A stretch of 25,967 bases of DNA. Source: Xanthobacteraceae bacterium. Its GTDB lineage: Bacteria > Pseudomonadota > Alphaproteobacteria > Rhizobiales > Xanthobacteraceae. The DNA is taken from NCBI GenBank assembly GCA_030037105.1, contig JASHRY010000071.1, positions 1 through 25,967 on the forward strand, written 5' to 3'. The notes beneath the pieces were generated by a model. The model ran no database searches. It saw nothing but the letters and a program-made list of their open reading frames with translations, and was not told the DNA's origin. Made by a program: the position numbers and the translations under genes. Below are positions 7,734 to 15,462 of this stretch, piece after piece; positions within the stretch are counted from its first letter, which is position 1; each line of letters begins with the position of its first letter.

Positions 7734-8890
7734 CGCGCGACCGACTCGAGGATATGAACCGTCACGGCCGCCGCTGTTCCGCCGCCGTTGTGGGTGAGGC
7801 CGAGCCGCGCGCCTTCGACCTGGTTGGGATGCCGGCCGCGCAGCTGCATGGCGACCTCGTAGATCTGGCCGCAGCCCGTTGCGCCCGTCGGATGGCCTTT
7901 CGACAGCAGGCCGCCGCTCGGATTGATGACGGTCTTGCGGTTTGCCCCGGCTTGCAGAACACCCGGTCCGCCTTCGCCTTTTGCGAAAAAGCCGAGGTCT
8001 TCGCTATCCACGATCTCGGCGATCGAAAAGCAGTCGTGCAATTCAGCGACGTCGATGTCCTCGGGGGCAACTCCCGCGGCCTCGTAGGCGTGCCGCGCTG
8101 CATTCACCGTACCGTCGTGGGTGGTGATCTCCGCGTAATCGCAAGCGCGCGCGGGGCCGTTCACCAACGCTGAGGCGGCGACGCGCACGGACGGCGAGCC
8201 GCAGGCCCGGGCCAAGGTCTCCGTGGCGAGCACCACCGCCGCCGCGCCGTCGGTTGCCGGACAGCAATCCATACGCCGGATCGGGTCGGCGATCAGCGGG
8301 GACGACATGACCTCTTCGAGCGTCACCGTTTTGCGGAACTGGGCAAGCGGATTGGCCGCGCCAAACTTGCGATTCTTGATAGTCACCGCGGCGACCTGTT
8401 CGCGCGTCGTGCCGTAGAGATGCGCGTGCCGGGCCATCACCAGTCCCCAGAAGCCGGGAAAGGTCAGTCCGGCCCGTCCCTCAATGTCCTGATCGATCGC
8501 CGCCGTCATGGCGCTGGTCAGCGCCGTGCGCGGCGCGCCGGTGAGGCGTTCGACGCCGACGACCAGAACGGCCTGCTCCGCGCCCGCGCGAATGAGCTCG
8601 TGGCCCAGCCGGACTGCCGCGCTGCTCGAGGCGCATGCCGCCTCGATCTTGATCGCCGCCACATTGGCGAGCCCCAGGTCGGCGGCGACGATCGGGCCGA
8701 GCAGTTCCTGGCCCGTCATGATGCCGCCGACGAAATTGCCGACGAAGAGGCAGCCGATCTTTGCCGGCGGAATCCGCGCATCGGCGAGCGCGGCGCGGCC
8801 CGCTTCCGCAGCCAGGCTCTGCAAACTGCGGCCGGGAAGGGTTCCGAAACTGGTCGACCCGACGCCGGCGATATGAACGTTCTGCGTCAT
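7730..8890 (-). CDS. Thiolase-family enzyme (SCP2/lipid-transfer thiolase type), leftward copy
   Basis: Thiolase fold enzyme, 386 residues, expected to cleave or form a carbon-carbon bond in an acyl-CoA. The nucleophile is Cys86 in EAACASSS. The C-terminal catalytic region has ELHDCFS with His285 and NPSGGLLSKGHPTGATG with His333. The second cysteine of classic thiolases (CxGGGxG) is replaced by HNGGGT at 367-372, typical of the SCP2-like group, where the partner is often a DUF35 protein. The gene sits between the B subunit (41-nt gap) and the OB-fold gene (ATGA overlap). The reaction could be thiolysis or a retro-aldol/Claisen type cleavage; the sequence does not settle this. Confidence 0.88.
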   Translation of the reverse strand: MTQNVHIAGVGSTSFGTLPGRSLQSLAAEAGRAALADARIPPAKIGCLFVGNFVGGIMTGQELLGPIVAADLGLANVAAIKIEAACASSSAAVRLGHELIRAGAEQAVLVVGVERLTGAPRTALTSAMTAAIDQDIEGRAGLTFPGFWGLVMARHAHLYGTTREQVAAVTIKNRKFGAANPLAQFRKTVTLEEVMSSPLIADPIRRMDCCPATDGAAAVVLATETLARACGSPSVRVAASALVNGPARACDYAEITTHDGTVNAARHAYEAAGVAPEDIDVAELHDCFSIAEIVDSEDLGFFAKGEGGPGVLQAGANRKTVINPSGGLLSKGHPTGATGCGQIYEVAMQLRGRHPNQVEGARLGLTHNGGGTAAAVTVHILESVAR

Positions 8891-8931
8891 CGCATCATCA
8901 CAACAGGAACATCAAGGCCTCGCCGTCCCGC

Positions 8932-9777
8932 TCACCGCCGCAGCACACCGTCGACGTCGACCTCGCCGCGCAGAACCGACAGTTCTTCCGCCGTCGGTTC
9001 GACAAGCTCGGAGAAGTCCGGTGCAGCCTCAAAGACGAAACCCGTGTTGTCCTTCACCCACTCGGCGCTCGTGCCTTTGAATACGCCCGACAGCTGCGCG
9101 CGGCCCGCTTCGTTGAACGTGAAGAGCGCGCGCGGGGTAATGATCCACTTCGGGCCGTGACCGGGAAACTTGAACTTGCGCCATCCGCTAGGACCGTGCA
9201 TCGAAATGCAATCGACTTTCTCGACAAGCGTACGTTTGTCATGACGGGTGACGAAGATATAAGGCGTCGCGACCGTGACGATGTCAGTGATGCCGATCGA
9301 ACCGGGCCCGCGGAATGAGAATCTCTTGCCGCCTTCGCCCTTGATACCGATCATGTTGGCGTTGCCCCAGCCGTCCACCTGGATGCCGCCGGCGAAGAAC
9401 TTGTCGCCCACGAAGTACTTGTTGGTGCGCGGCCGGGTGCCGGTATAATAGGGGCGCCCGCCCGGCGCCCCGAAATACATGAAGGTTTCCATGTGGTCGT
9501 AGGCGATCTCCGCCCAGCGCACCATGCGGTATTCGGTCGATGTCTTCGGCAGGCGAATCGGCAGGTCGACGACGTTGACGAGGAAGCAGGTGCCGCCGAG
9601 CTGCAGCTTGATATTGGGGGCGTGCATTTTCTGGGCGAGCAGCGCGGCCGCGAACGAAATCTCCGTGTGCGCGCCCGAAATGATCCGTTCGCCGTCCACG
9701 ATGTCGCGCGCGAACGCAATGGCCATGCGTTCCTTCCACGACGGTGCGGCGGTCAAGTCCGTCTTCGGCGTTCCCAT
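8932..9777 (-). CDS. CoA-transferase family I subunit B (IpdB-like), leftward copy
   Basis: B subunit of the two-subunit CoA-transferase-like enzyme, 281 residues, first gene of the leftward operon. Recognisable parts are the N-terminal SGAHTEISFAAALLAQ region, KLQLGGTCF, the FFAGGIQVDGWGNANMIG core (family pattern GAxQVDxxGNxN) and GPGSIGITDI. The C-terminal SELVEPTAEELSVLRGEVD matches the tail of IpdB proteins. Its A subunit is not the next gene but lies beyond a thiolase and an OB protein. The ribosome binding site at the chosen ATG is weak. It is a clear paralogue of the protein at 13060-13893. Confidence 0.85.
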   Translation of the reverse strand: MGTPKTDLTAAPSWKERMAIAFARDIVDGERIISGAHTEISFAAALLAQKMHAPNIKLQLGGTCFLVNVVDLPIRLPKTSTEYRMVRWAEIAYDHMETFMYFGAPGGRPYYTGTRPRTNKYFVGDKFFAGGIQVDGWGNANMIGIKGEGGKRFSFRGPGSIGITDIVTVATPYIFVTRHDKRTLVEKVDCISMHGPSGWRKFKFPGHGPKWIITPRALFTFNEAGRAQLSGVFKGTSAEWVKDNTGFVFEAAPDFSELVEPTAEELSVLRGEVDVDGVLRR

Positions 9778-9886
9778 TGCGTCGGCACTCGCGTTCGTGT
9801 CAGCCGGGTTGCGGGGCAGCCGCGTATCGGGAGAACGAGCCGCGGCACACCATCGCCGCGCGTGAAACGGGCTCCCGGCGGACGGC

Positions 9887-9915
9887 TTGACGGTACTAGA
9901 ACAACGTCATACCAT
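9887..9915 (+). promoter_or_regulatory. Predicted sigma-70-like promoter of the rightward catabolic operon
   Basis: TTGACG (9887-9892) and TACCAT (9910-9915) are separated by exactly 17 bp, predicting a start near 9921-9923. The first SRPBCC codon is about 80 nt further on. The spacer contains the recurring motif, so binding there would block polymerase. Confidence 0.45.
9896..9912 (+). promoter_or_regulatory. Recurring 17-bp promoter/operator motif, copy in the divergent region
   Basis: Reads CTAGAACAACGTCATAC, 14 of 17 identical to the ligase copy and 12 of 17 to the TetR copy. It overlaps the spacer and -10 of the predicted rightward promoter. Confidence 0.45.
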
Positions 9916-9927
9916 TCTCTGCGACAT

Positions 9928-9945
9928 GCTCTCGCATCCGAGAGC
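9928..9945. promoter_or_regulatory. Perfect palindrome in the divergent promoter region
   Basis: GCTCTCG and CGAGAGC form a perfect 7-bp inverted repeat around CATC, beginning a few bases after the predicted rightward start site. It lies between the two divergent operons, where an operator could control both; alternatively it is a 5'-leader stem. The remainder of 9778-10001 shows an AT-rich stretch at 9950-9965 and, on the minus strand, a TTGACT hexamer at 9948-9953 without a clear -10. Confidence 0.4.
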
Positions 9946-10001
9946 CAAAGTCAAAAATAATTCACCGCGTTCGTCCTGCCCCTCAGGCGGATCGAGCCAA
10001 A

Positions 10002-10448
10002 GTGACGGAAATGACCAGCGTATTCGTCAGCACTGTTATCAACGCGCCGATCGAACGGGTTTGGCGCTGTGTCAGCGATTTCAACGGGCTGCCGGCGTGG
10101 ATGCCGGGGATGAAGGACAGCACGATCGAGCCCGGCAGGGGTGAAAAGGAAATTGGCGCCGTGCGCAGCCTCACCATGGCCGGAAGCAAGGACAAGTTGC
10201 GCGAGCGCCTGGAAGCGCTGTCACCCGACGAATTTCTGATCACTTATTCCGTGCTGGAAGGGCCGTTGCCGGTCAAGAACATCAGAACATCGATGCGGCT
10301 GCGCCCGATTACGGACGGATACGGCACTTTCGCGGAATGGACATCGGAATTCCAGACCGAAAAGGGCAAGGAAGAAGAAGGCGTGCAGTCCATGGGTCGT
10401 ATTTTCAACGCCGGCTTCCGCGCCCTCAAGCGACATTTGGGCGTCTAG
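10002..10448 (+). CDS. SRPBCC-family (polyketide cyclase/dehydrase-like) protein
   Basis: A 148-residue START/Bet v1-fold protein, which forms a hydrophobic cavity for small lipophilic ligands. The opening VFVSTVINAPIERVWRCVSDFN followed by LPAWMPGM is the family hallmark, and the final helix VQSMGRIFNAGFRALKRHL closes the fold. Start could be GTG at 10002 or ATG at 10011; neither has a strong ribosome binding site. It is the first gene of the rightward operon. It may bind or cyclise/hydrolyse a pathway intermediate, but no reaction can be assigned. Confidence 0.8.
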   Translation: MTEMTSVFVSTVINAPIERVWRCVSDFNGLPAWMPGMKDSTIEPGRGEKEIGAVRSLTMAGSKDKLRERLEALSPDEFLITYSVLEGPLPVKNIRTSMRLRPITDGYGTFAEWTSEFQTEKGKEEEGVQSMGRIFNAGFRALKRHLGV

Positions 10449-10470
10449 CCGACACGTTGATGAGTGATTC

Positions 10471-10911
10471 GTGAGCGCGTTGTTTGCACCGAGTTCCTTC
10501 CTTCCCGCGGTTGGGGATCGCGGACCGTGCCTGCTCGGAAGCAGGTGCGGCACGTGCGGCACTGTAGTATTCCCGAAGATGCCGGTGTGCCCTTCCTGCG
10601 GCCAGAACGGGAAGATGAGCGAAGTCGCGATCGGCCAGCGCGGCCGTCTGTACAGCCACACCATCGCGCACGTGGCGCCGGCGGGCTTCAAGGCGCCTTT
10701 TTTCCAGGCCTTTGTCGATCTTCCGGAAGGGCCGCGCATCTTCACGCTGATCGGCGCGCAATGTCCGGTCGAACCCGGCGTGCTGGAAGACGGCATGGAG
10801 ATGCGTCTCGTCGTCGAGTCCCTGGCCGATACGCCCGAAAATCGCAACACGCTGACCTACAAATACGTGCCGGTGCGCGCGGGTGTCGGCGGGGAGGGGC
10901 GCCATGCGTGA
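10471..10911 (+). CDS. DUF35 zinc-ribbon/OB-fold protein, thiolase partner
   Basis: A 146-residue protein with the full DUF35 architecture. A rubredoxin-like zinc ribbon is formed by Cys26, Cys29, Cys40 and Cys43 (CGTCG and CPSCG), followed by an OB-fold (RLYSHTIAHVAPAGFKAPFF to GMEMRLVVESL). Such proteins bind thiolase-like enzymes and in some systems form an aldolase or hydratase complex with them, as in steroid side-chain degradation. The thiolase start codon overlaps its 3' end by 8 nt, supporting a stoichiometric partnership. The start is GTG, 22 nt after the SRPBCC stop. Confidence 0.87.
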   Translation: MSALFAPSSFLPAVGDRGPCLLGSRCGTCGTVVFPKMPVCPSCGQNGKMSEVAIGQRGRLYSHTIAHVAPAGFKAPFFQAFVDLPEGPRIFTLIGAQCPVEPGVLEDGMEMRLVVESLADTPENRNTLTYKYVPVRAGVGGEGRHA

Positions 10912-12085
10912 CGTCTCGATCATCGGTGTTGGCGCGCACGCGACCGGTCGTTTCACGGACAAGGCGATCAAGCATCTGGCCTACACGGCCATCTGGGACG
11001 CCATCGAGGATGCCGGCGTTCAGGTCCGCGATATCCAAGTCGGTTACGTCGGAAATTCGCTCGGCGGCCTGCTGACCGGCCAGGAGGGGGTGCGCGGCCA
11101 GGTCGTCATGCAGCATTCCGGCATTAGCGGCATTCCGGTCGTCAACGTCGAGAACGCCTGCGCCAGTGCCGCGACCGCCTTGCGCGGCGCCTGGCTGGAG
11201 GTCGCGTCGGGAGCCGTCGACGTGGCAATCGCCGTCGGCGTCGAGAAAATGTACGTGGGCGACACGGCCCGCACCATCGGCGCGCTGAGCGCGGTCTCCG
11301 AGATCGACCTTTCGCAGATGGGCATGCAGTTCACCACCGGCTATGCGATCCATCCGAAGATCAATCTTAAGGAAAAGATGGACAAATACGGCTGGACGAT
11401 CGCCGATTTCGCCAAGCCGGCGGTCAAGAATTCGTTCAACGGATCGATGAATCCCCTGGCGCAGCATCGCCGGCCGCTAACCATCGACGAAGTCGTGCAG
11501 TCGCGCGTCGTGGTCGATCCGCTGACGCTCTACATGTGCGCGTCGATTTCCGACGGGGCGGCGGCGGCGATCCTCTGCGCGAGCGATATCGCCGCGCGTT
11601 TCAGCAGCAAGAAGCCGATCCGCATTGCCAGTTGCGTGCTGCGTTCGGGTCTTTACCGGATGCCGGACGACGACCGTCCCGATTCGGCGACGATCGCCGC
11701 GAACGCCGCCTACGAGGAGGCCGGGGTCGGACCGACGGACATCCGGGCGATCGAACTGCATGACGCCATGGCGCCGGCTGAGCTCATGCTTTACGAGCGG
11801 CTCGGCCTGTGCGGTCCCGGCGAAGGGCCGAAGCTCATCGACGACAAGATCACGACGCTCGACGGGCGCCAGCCGGTTAATCCGAGCGGCGGCCTGTGTT
11901 CACGCGGGCATCCGGTGGGGGCGACAGGCTTGCTGCAGGTCGCCGAGTTGGTCTGGCAGATGCGAGGAGAAGCGGGTCCGCGCCAGATCGAACCGGTTCC
12001 CAAGCTCACCATGGCGCAGAACCAGGGAGGACTCCTGCTCGGCCAGGATTCGGCCGTCTATGCCGTAACTATTTTGAAAAGCTGA
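10904..12085 (+). CDS. Thiolase-family enzyme (SCP2-like), rightward copy
   Basis: Thiolase fold enzyme of 393 residues from the ATG at 10904. This start is preferred over the upstream GTG at 10883 because GGGGAGG precedes it and the protein then opens directly with VSIIGVGAHATGRF. Nucleophile Cys86 sits in ENACASAA. ELHDAMAP carries His286 and NPSGGLCSRGHPVGATG carries His336. AQNQGGLLLGQ (371-381) replaces the second catalytic cysteine motif, so it belongs to the SCP2/DUF35-associated group. It overlaps the DUF35 gene by 8 nt and is followed after 24 nt by the IpdA-like gene. It is only moderately similar to the leftward thiolase, so the two probably act on different intermediates. Confidence 0.88.
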   Translation: MRDVSIIGVGAHATGRFTDKAIKHLAYTAIWDAIEDAGVQVRDIQVGYVGNSLGGLLTGQEGVRGQVVMQHSGISGIPVVNVENACASAATALRGAWLEVASGAVDVAIAVGVEKMYVGDTARTIGALSAVSEIDLSQMGMQFTTGYAIHPKINLKEKMDKYGWTIADFAKPAVKNSFNGSMNPLAQHRRPLTIDEVVQSRVVVDPLTLYMCASISDGAAAAILCASDIAARFSSKKPIRIASCVLRSGLYRMPDDDRPDSATIAANAAYEEAGVGPTDIRAIELHDAMAPAELMLYERLGLCGPGEGPKLIDDKITTLDGRQPVNPSGGLCSRGHPVGATGLLQVAELVWQMRGEAGPRQIEPVPKLTMAQNQGGLLLGQDSAVYAVTILKS

Positions 12086-12109
12086 AGATCGCAAGGAACG
12101 AGGTTACAC

Positions 12110-13015
12110 GTGAGCAAAAAACGTAAGGAAGTCGTGGCGTCGATCGAGGCGGCGGCGTCGCAGATCAAGGACGGTCAGACCGTCGCGATCGGCGGTTTCG
12201 GTGCCGACAATCATCCGATGGCGCTCGTGCGCGAGATGATCCGCGCAGGCAAAAAGAATCTTACGATTGTCGCGTCGGCGACCGCGGGGCTCGAAATCGA
12301 TTTGTTGATCGGCGCAGGCTGCGTGAAGAAGCTCTACGCGCCCTATGTGGGCCAGGAGATGTACTGCCCGATCGGCCACAACTACCGGAAATACGCCGAG
12401 GCCGGCGAGATCGAGGTGATGGAGACCTCGGAATATCTGCTTTATGCCGGGCTTTTCGCGGCGGCTTCGGGCCAGGAATTCTTCGCCTGGCGCGGCGGCG
12501 TCGGCACCAGCATTCCGCAGCTCAACAAGGAGCTGGTCGAGTTCATCGATCCGATCGGCAAGACGAAGAAGATCATCGCGGTGCCGCCGCTGCGGCCGGA
12601 CTGGGCGATCATCCATGTCGGCTGGTCGGACGTCTACGGTAACGGCCAGCACCTGGGCGCGCGCTTCGGCGACCGCTGGCTGGCGCGCGCCGCCAATCGC
12701 ATCATGACGCAAACCGAGCGCATCGTGCCGAATTCGGTGATCCGCAAGAATCCCTTCATGACGACGATCGCCTATGCCGACGTCGTCGTCGAGGCGCCCT
12801 ACGGCGGCCATCCCTATGCGGCGCACGGCTTCTACAAGGAGGACGTCGAGTTCATCCAGGACTATGTCAAATGCTCAGAAGCCAACCGCAAAGGCGACAG
12901 CAAGACCTGGGAGGACTATCTCAAGCGTCATATCCGCGAGCATTACGAATATCTTGAGACGGTCGGCATCAAGAAGCTGCTCGGCCTCTATACCCATCCG
13001 ATCGTGAGTTGGTGA
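12110..13015 (+). CDS. CoA-transferase family I subunit A (IpdA-like), rightward copy
   Basis: A subunit of the second CoA-transferase-like enzyme, 301 residues, GTG start with AAGGAACGAGG upstream. IGGFGADNHPM (27-37), TAGLEIDLLIGAGCVKK (58-74) and WRGGVGTSIP match the leftward copy almost residue for residue. ETSEYLL carries Glu108, the counterpart of Glu117 in the leftward protein and a candidate catalytic residue by analogy with IpdA. The gene is followed directly by its B subunit, so this copy has the normal A-B order. Transferase or ring-opening hydrolase activity are both possible. Confidence 0.87.
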   Translation: MSKKRKEVVASIEAAASQIKDGQTVAIGGFGADNHPMALVREMIRAGKKNLTIVASATAGLEIDLLIGAGCVKKLYAPYVGQEMYCPIGHNYRKYAEAGEIEVMETSEYLLYAGLFAAASGQEFFAWRGGVGTSIPQLNKELVEFIDPIGKTKKIIAVPPLRPDWAIIHVGWSDVYGNGQHLGARFGDRWLARAANRIMTQTERIVPNSVIRKNPFMTTIAYADVVVEAPYGGHPYAAHGFYKEDVEFIQDYVKCSEANRKGDSKTWEDYLKRHIREHYEYLETVGIKKLLGLYTHPIVSW

Positions 13016-13059
13016 TCCAGACCGCTGATCATCCGACAGAATGCAAGGAACGACCAATC

Positions 13060-13893
13060 ATGAGCGACTATTCCTGGAAAGAAATGATGGCGGTGGTGTT
13101 CGCGCGCGAGATCAAGGACACCGACAAGGTCACGTCCGGCGCGCATACCGAGATCTTCTTTGCCGCCACCATGCTGGCGCAGAAGACGCACGCCCCGAAC
13201 ATGAAACTGCAGCTCGGCGGTTCGGTGACCTTGTGCCAGGTGACCGACGTCGAGGTGCCGGAACTGCCGAAGACGTCCACTGGTTATGACCTCATTCGCT
13301 ATGCGGAGTCGGTCCACGATCACCCCGACACCTATCTCTTCTACGGTGCACCGGGCGGCACGGACTACTACAGAGAGGGCAGCGAATACCGCAATGTCAA
13401 TCACTTCTGGTTCGCCGACAAGTTCTTCGTCGGCGGCATCCAGGTCGACAAGTGGGGCAACACGAACATGATCGGCCTCGCCGGCAAGGACGGCAAGATG
13501 GCGTTCCGCGGTCCCGGCACGATCGGCATCAACGATATCGCCGTCGGGGTGCGCGACACCTACGCGTTCATCACGGCCCACGACAAGCGTCGCCTGGTGG
13601 AGAAGGTCGACTACATCTCGCACCCCGGCAAGAAGGTTTGCCGCGAAAACGAGTTCTACGGCGGCGGGCCGAAATGGATCGTGACGCCGAAATGCATCTT
13701 CGATTTCGACCCGGATACGCTCGCGGCGCGGCTTGCGTTCACGTTTCCCGGCGTTACGGTCGACGACGTCAAGGCCAATACCGGCTTCGAGGTCAAAAGC
13801 GCGAAGAAAGTGGAGACGGTGCCTCCGCCCAGCAAACAGGAACTCGAGGCGCTGCGCGACGAGGTCGACAAGACCGGCGTGCTGCGTCACTAA
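13060..13893 (+). CDS. CoA-transferase family I subunit B (IpdB-like), rightward copy
   Basis: B subunit partner of the preceding protein, 277 residues from the ATG at 13060, which has AAGGAA 9 nt upstream. A longer reading from GTG at 13009 adds 17 residues unlike the family and overlaps the A gene, so it is less likely. Visible features are SGAHTEIFFAATMLAQ, KLQLGGSVT, FFVGGIQVDKWGNTNMIG and GPGTIGINDI, each matched in the leftward B protein. The C-terminal PPPSKQELEALRDEVDKTG is the usual tail. The A and B subunits would form a heterotetramer in the cytoplasm. Confidence 0.88.
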   Translation: MSDYSWKEMMAVVFAREIKDTDKVTSGAHTEIFFAATMLAQKTHAPNMKLQLGGSVTLCQVTDVEVPELPKTSTGYDLIRYAESVHDHPDTYLFYGAPGGTDYYREGSEYRNVNHFWFADKFFVGGIQVDKWGNTNMIGLAGKDGKMAFRGPGTIGINDIAVGVRDTYAFITAHDKRRLVEKVDYISHPGKKVCRENEFYGGGPKWIVTPKCIFDFDPDTLAARLAFTFPGVTVDDVKANTGFEVKSAKKVETVPPPSKQELEALRDEVDKTGVLRH

Positions 13894-13923
13894 CCCACGC
13901 GAACCAGAAGGATGGATCAGCGC

Positions 13924-15390
13924 ATGAGTGATGTTCAATCAAGCGCACAAGTGAACGTCGAGACGTGGGGAGCGCTCATCAACGGTGATTTCCGGCCTGC
14001 CGCCAGCGGCAAGACGTTCCCGACCTTCAACCCCGGCAACGGCGAGGTGATCGCCTATCTCGCCGAATGCGACGAGGAGGACATCGATCGGGCGGTGCGC
14101 GCCGCGCAGGCCGCATTTCCGGCCTGGCGAAAGAAGACCGGAGCGGCGCGCGCCAAGCTCCTGATCAAGCTGGCGCAGCTCGTCGAAGCCAATGCAGCCA
14201 AGCTTGCCGAGCTCGAATCGCTCAATGCCGGCAAGCCGATCCGCGATTCCAAGGCGATCGACGCGGTGACGGCGATCGATGCAATGGAATATTTCGCCGG
14301 CATGGCGACGAAAATCCAGGGCGACACCATCCCGGTGCCGGGTTCTTACATCAACATGACCCTGCGCGAGCCGCTCGGGGTTGTCGGCGGCATCATTCCC
14401 TGGAATTATCCCCTGCTGCAGGCGGTGTGGAAGATCGCGCCAGCGATTGCCGCCGGCAATACCGTGGTTCTGAAGCCGGCCGAGCAGGCCTGCCTGTCGG
14501 TGATGTATTTCGGCAAGCTGTGCGGCGAAGCCGGCATTCCGGCGGGCGTGGTCAACATCGTGCCGGGCTACGGCGCCGTCGCCGGCGCCGCGCTGGTCGA
14601 CCACCACGTCGTCGCCAAGGTCATGTTCACCGGATCGACCACGACCGGCAAGCGCATCGCCGCGCAGGCGGCGAACACGCTGAAGCCGGTGGGGCTCGAA
14701 CTGGGCGGCAAGAGCGCGGTAATCGTGTTCGAGGATGCGCCCGTCGAGCAAGCCGCCGCTATCGCGTCAACGGCGATCTTCAGCAATATGGGCCAGGTCT
14801 GCACCGCCGGATCGCGCCTGTTCCTGCATGAGAAGATCCACGACAAGGTGCTCGAAAAGGTGATCGAGAACGCCAGGAAGGTGCGCCTCGGCGACCAGAT
14901 GGATCCGTCGACCACGATGGGCCCGTTGATCTCGGCCAAGCAGAAGGAGCGCGTGATCGGTTACATCGACAGCGGCAAGGCCGATGCCAAGCTTGTGCAT
15001 TCGACCGAAATTCCCAAGACGCTCGCGCGGGGGCATTATGTCGGCCCGACCATCTTCGACGGCGTGCAGAACTCGATGAAGATCGCCCGGGAGGAGATCT
15101 TCGGCCCCGTGCTCTCCGTGCTCACCTTTAAGGAGGAAGGCGAGGCGCTGGCCCTGGCCAACGACTGCCCCTACGGTCTTGCGGCGTCCGTCATTACCCG
15201 CGACATCGGCCGCGCCATGCGGGCGGCCCAGGCTTTCGAAGCCGGCAATGTCTGGGTGAATACCTGGGGCGCGGTGTCTTCGATGGCGCCCTATGGCGGC
15301 TACAAGAACAGCGGCTATGGTCGCGAGATGGGCTTTTCGGTCATGCGCGAGCTTACCCAGGAGAAGGATGTCTGGGTCAACGTGCGGTGA
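13924..15390 (+). CDS. NAD(P)-dependent aldehyde dehydrogenase
   Basis: Aldehyde dehydrogenase superfamily member of 488 residues that would oxidise an aldehyde intermediate to the acid. Catalytic residues are all present: Asn161 in PWNYPL, Lys184 in KPAEQ, Glu259 in LELGGKS, and nucleophile Cys293 in GQVCTAGSR. EEIFGPVLSV and the C-terminal YGGYKNSGYGREMG are also typical. The ATG at 13924 is preferred to one at 13912 because AGAAGGA is then correctly spaced. It lies 30 nt after the B subunit, in the same operon. The closest general type is the betaine/phenylacetaldehyde/semialdehyde dehydrogenase group; the true substrate is unknown. Confidence 0.93.
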   Translation: MSDVQSSAQVNVETWGALINGDFRPAASGKTFPTFNPGNGEVIAYLAECDEEDIDRAVRAAQAAFPAWRKKTGAARAKLLIKLAQLVEANAAKLAELESLNAGKPIRDSKAIDAVTAIDAMEYFAGMATKIQGDTIPVPGSYINMTLREPLGVVGGIIPWNYPLLQAVWKIAPAIAAGNTVVLKPAEQACLSVMYFGKLCGEAGIPAGVVNIVPGYGAVAGAALVDHHVVAKVMFTGSTTTGKRIAAQAANTLKPVGLELGGKSAVIVFEDAPVEQAAAIASTAIFSNMGQVCTAGSRLFLHEKIHDKVLEKVIENARKVRLGDQMDPSTTMGPLISAKQKERVIGYIDSGKADAKLVHSTEIPKTLARGHYVGPTIFDGVQNSMKIAREEIFGPVLSVLTFKEEGEALALANDCPYGLAASVITRDIGRAMRAAQAFEAGNVWVNTWGAVSSMAPYGGYKNSGYGREMGFSVMRELTQEKDVWVNVR

Positions 15391-15462
15391 GGCATGTTCG
15401 TTGTCGCTTCCTGCGCGCGACGAGCCCGCCGCTGACCGTATGCGCGGGAAGGGGATGGGCTC

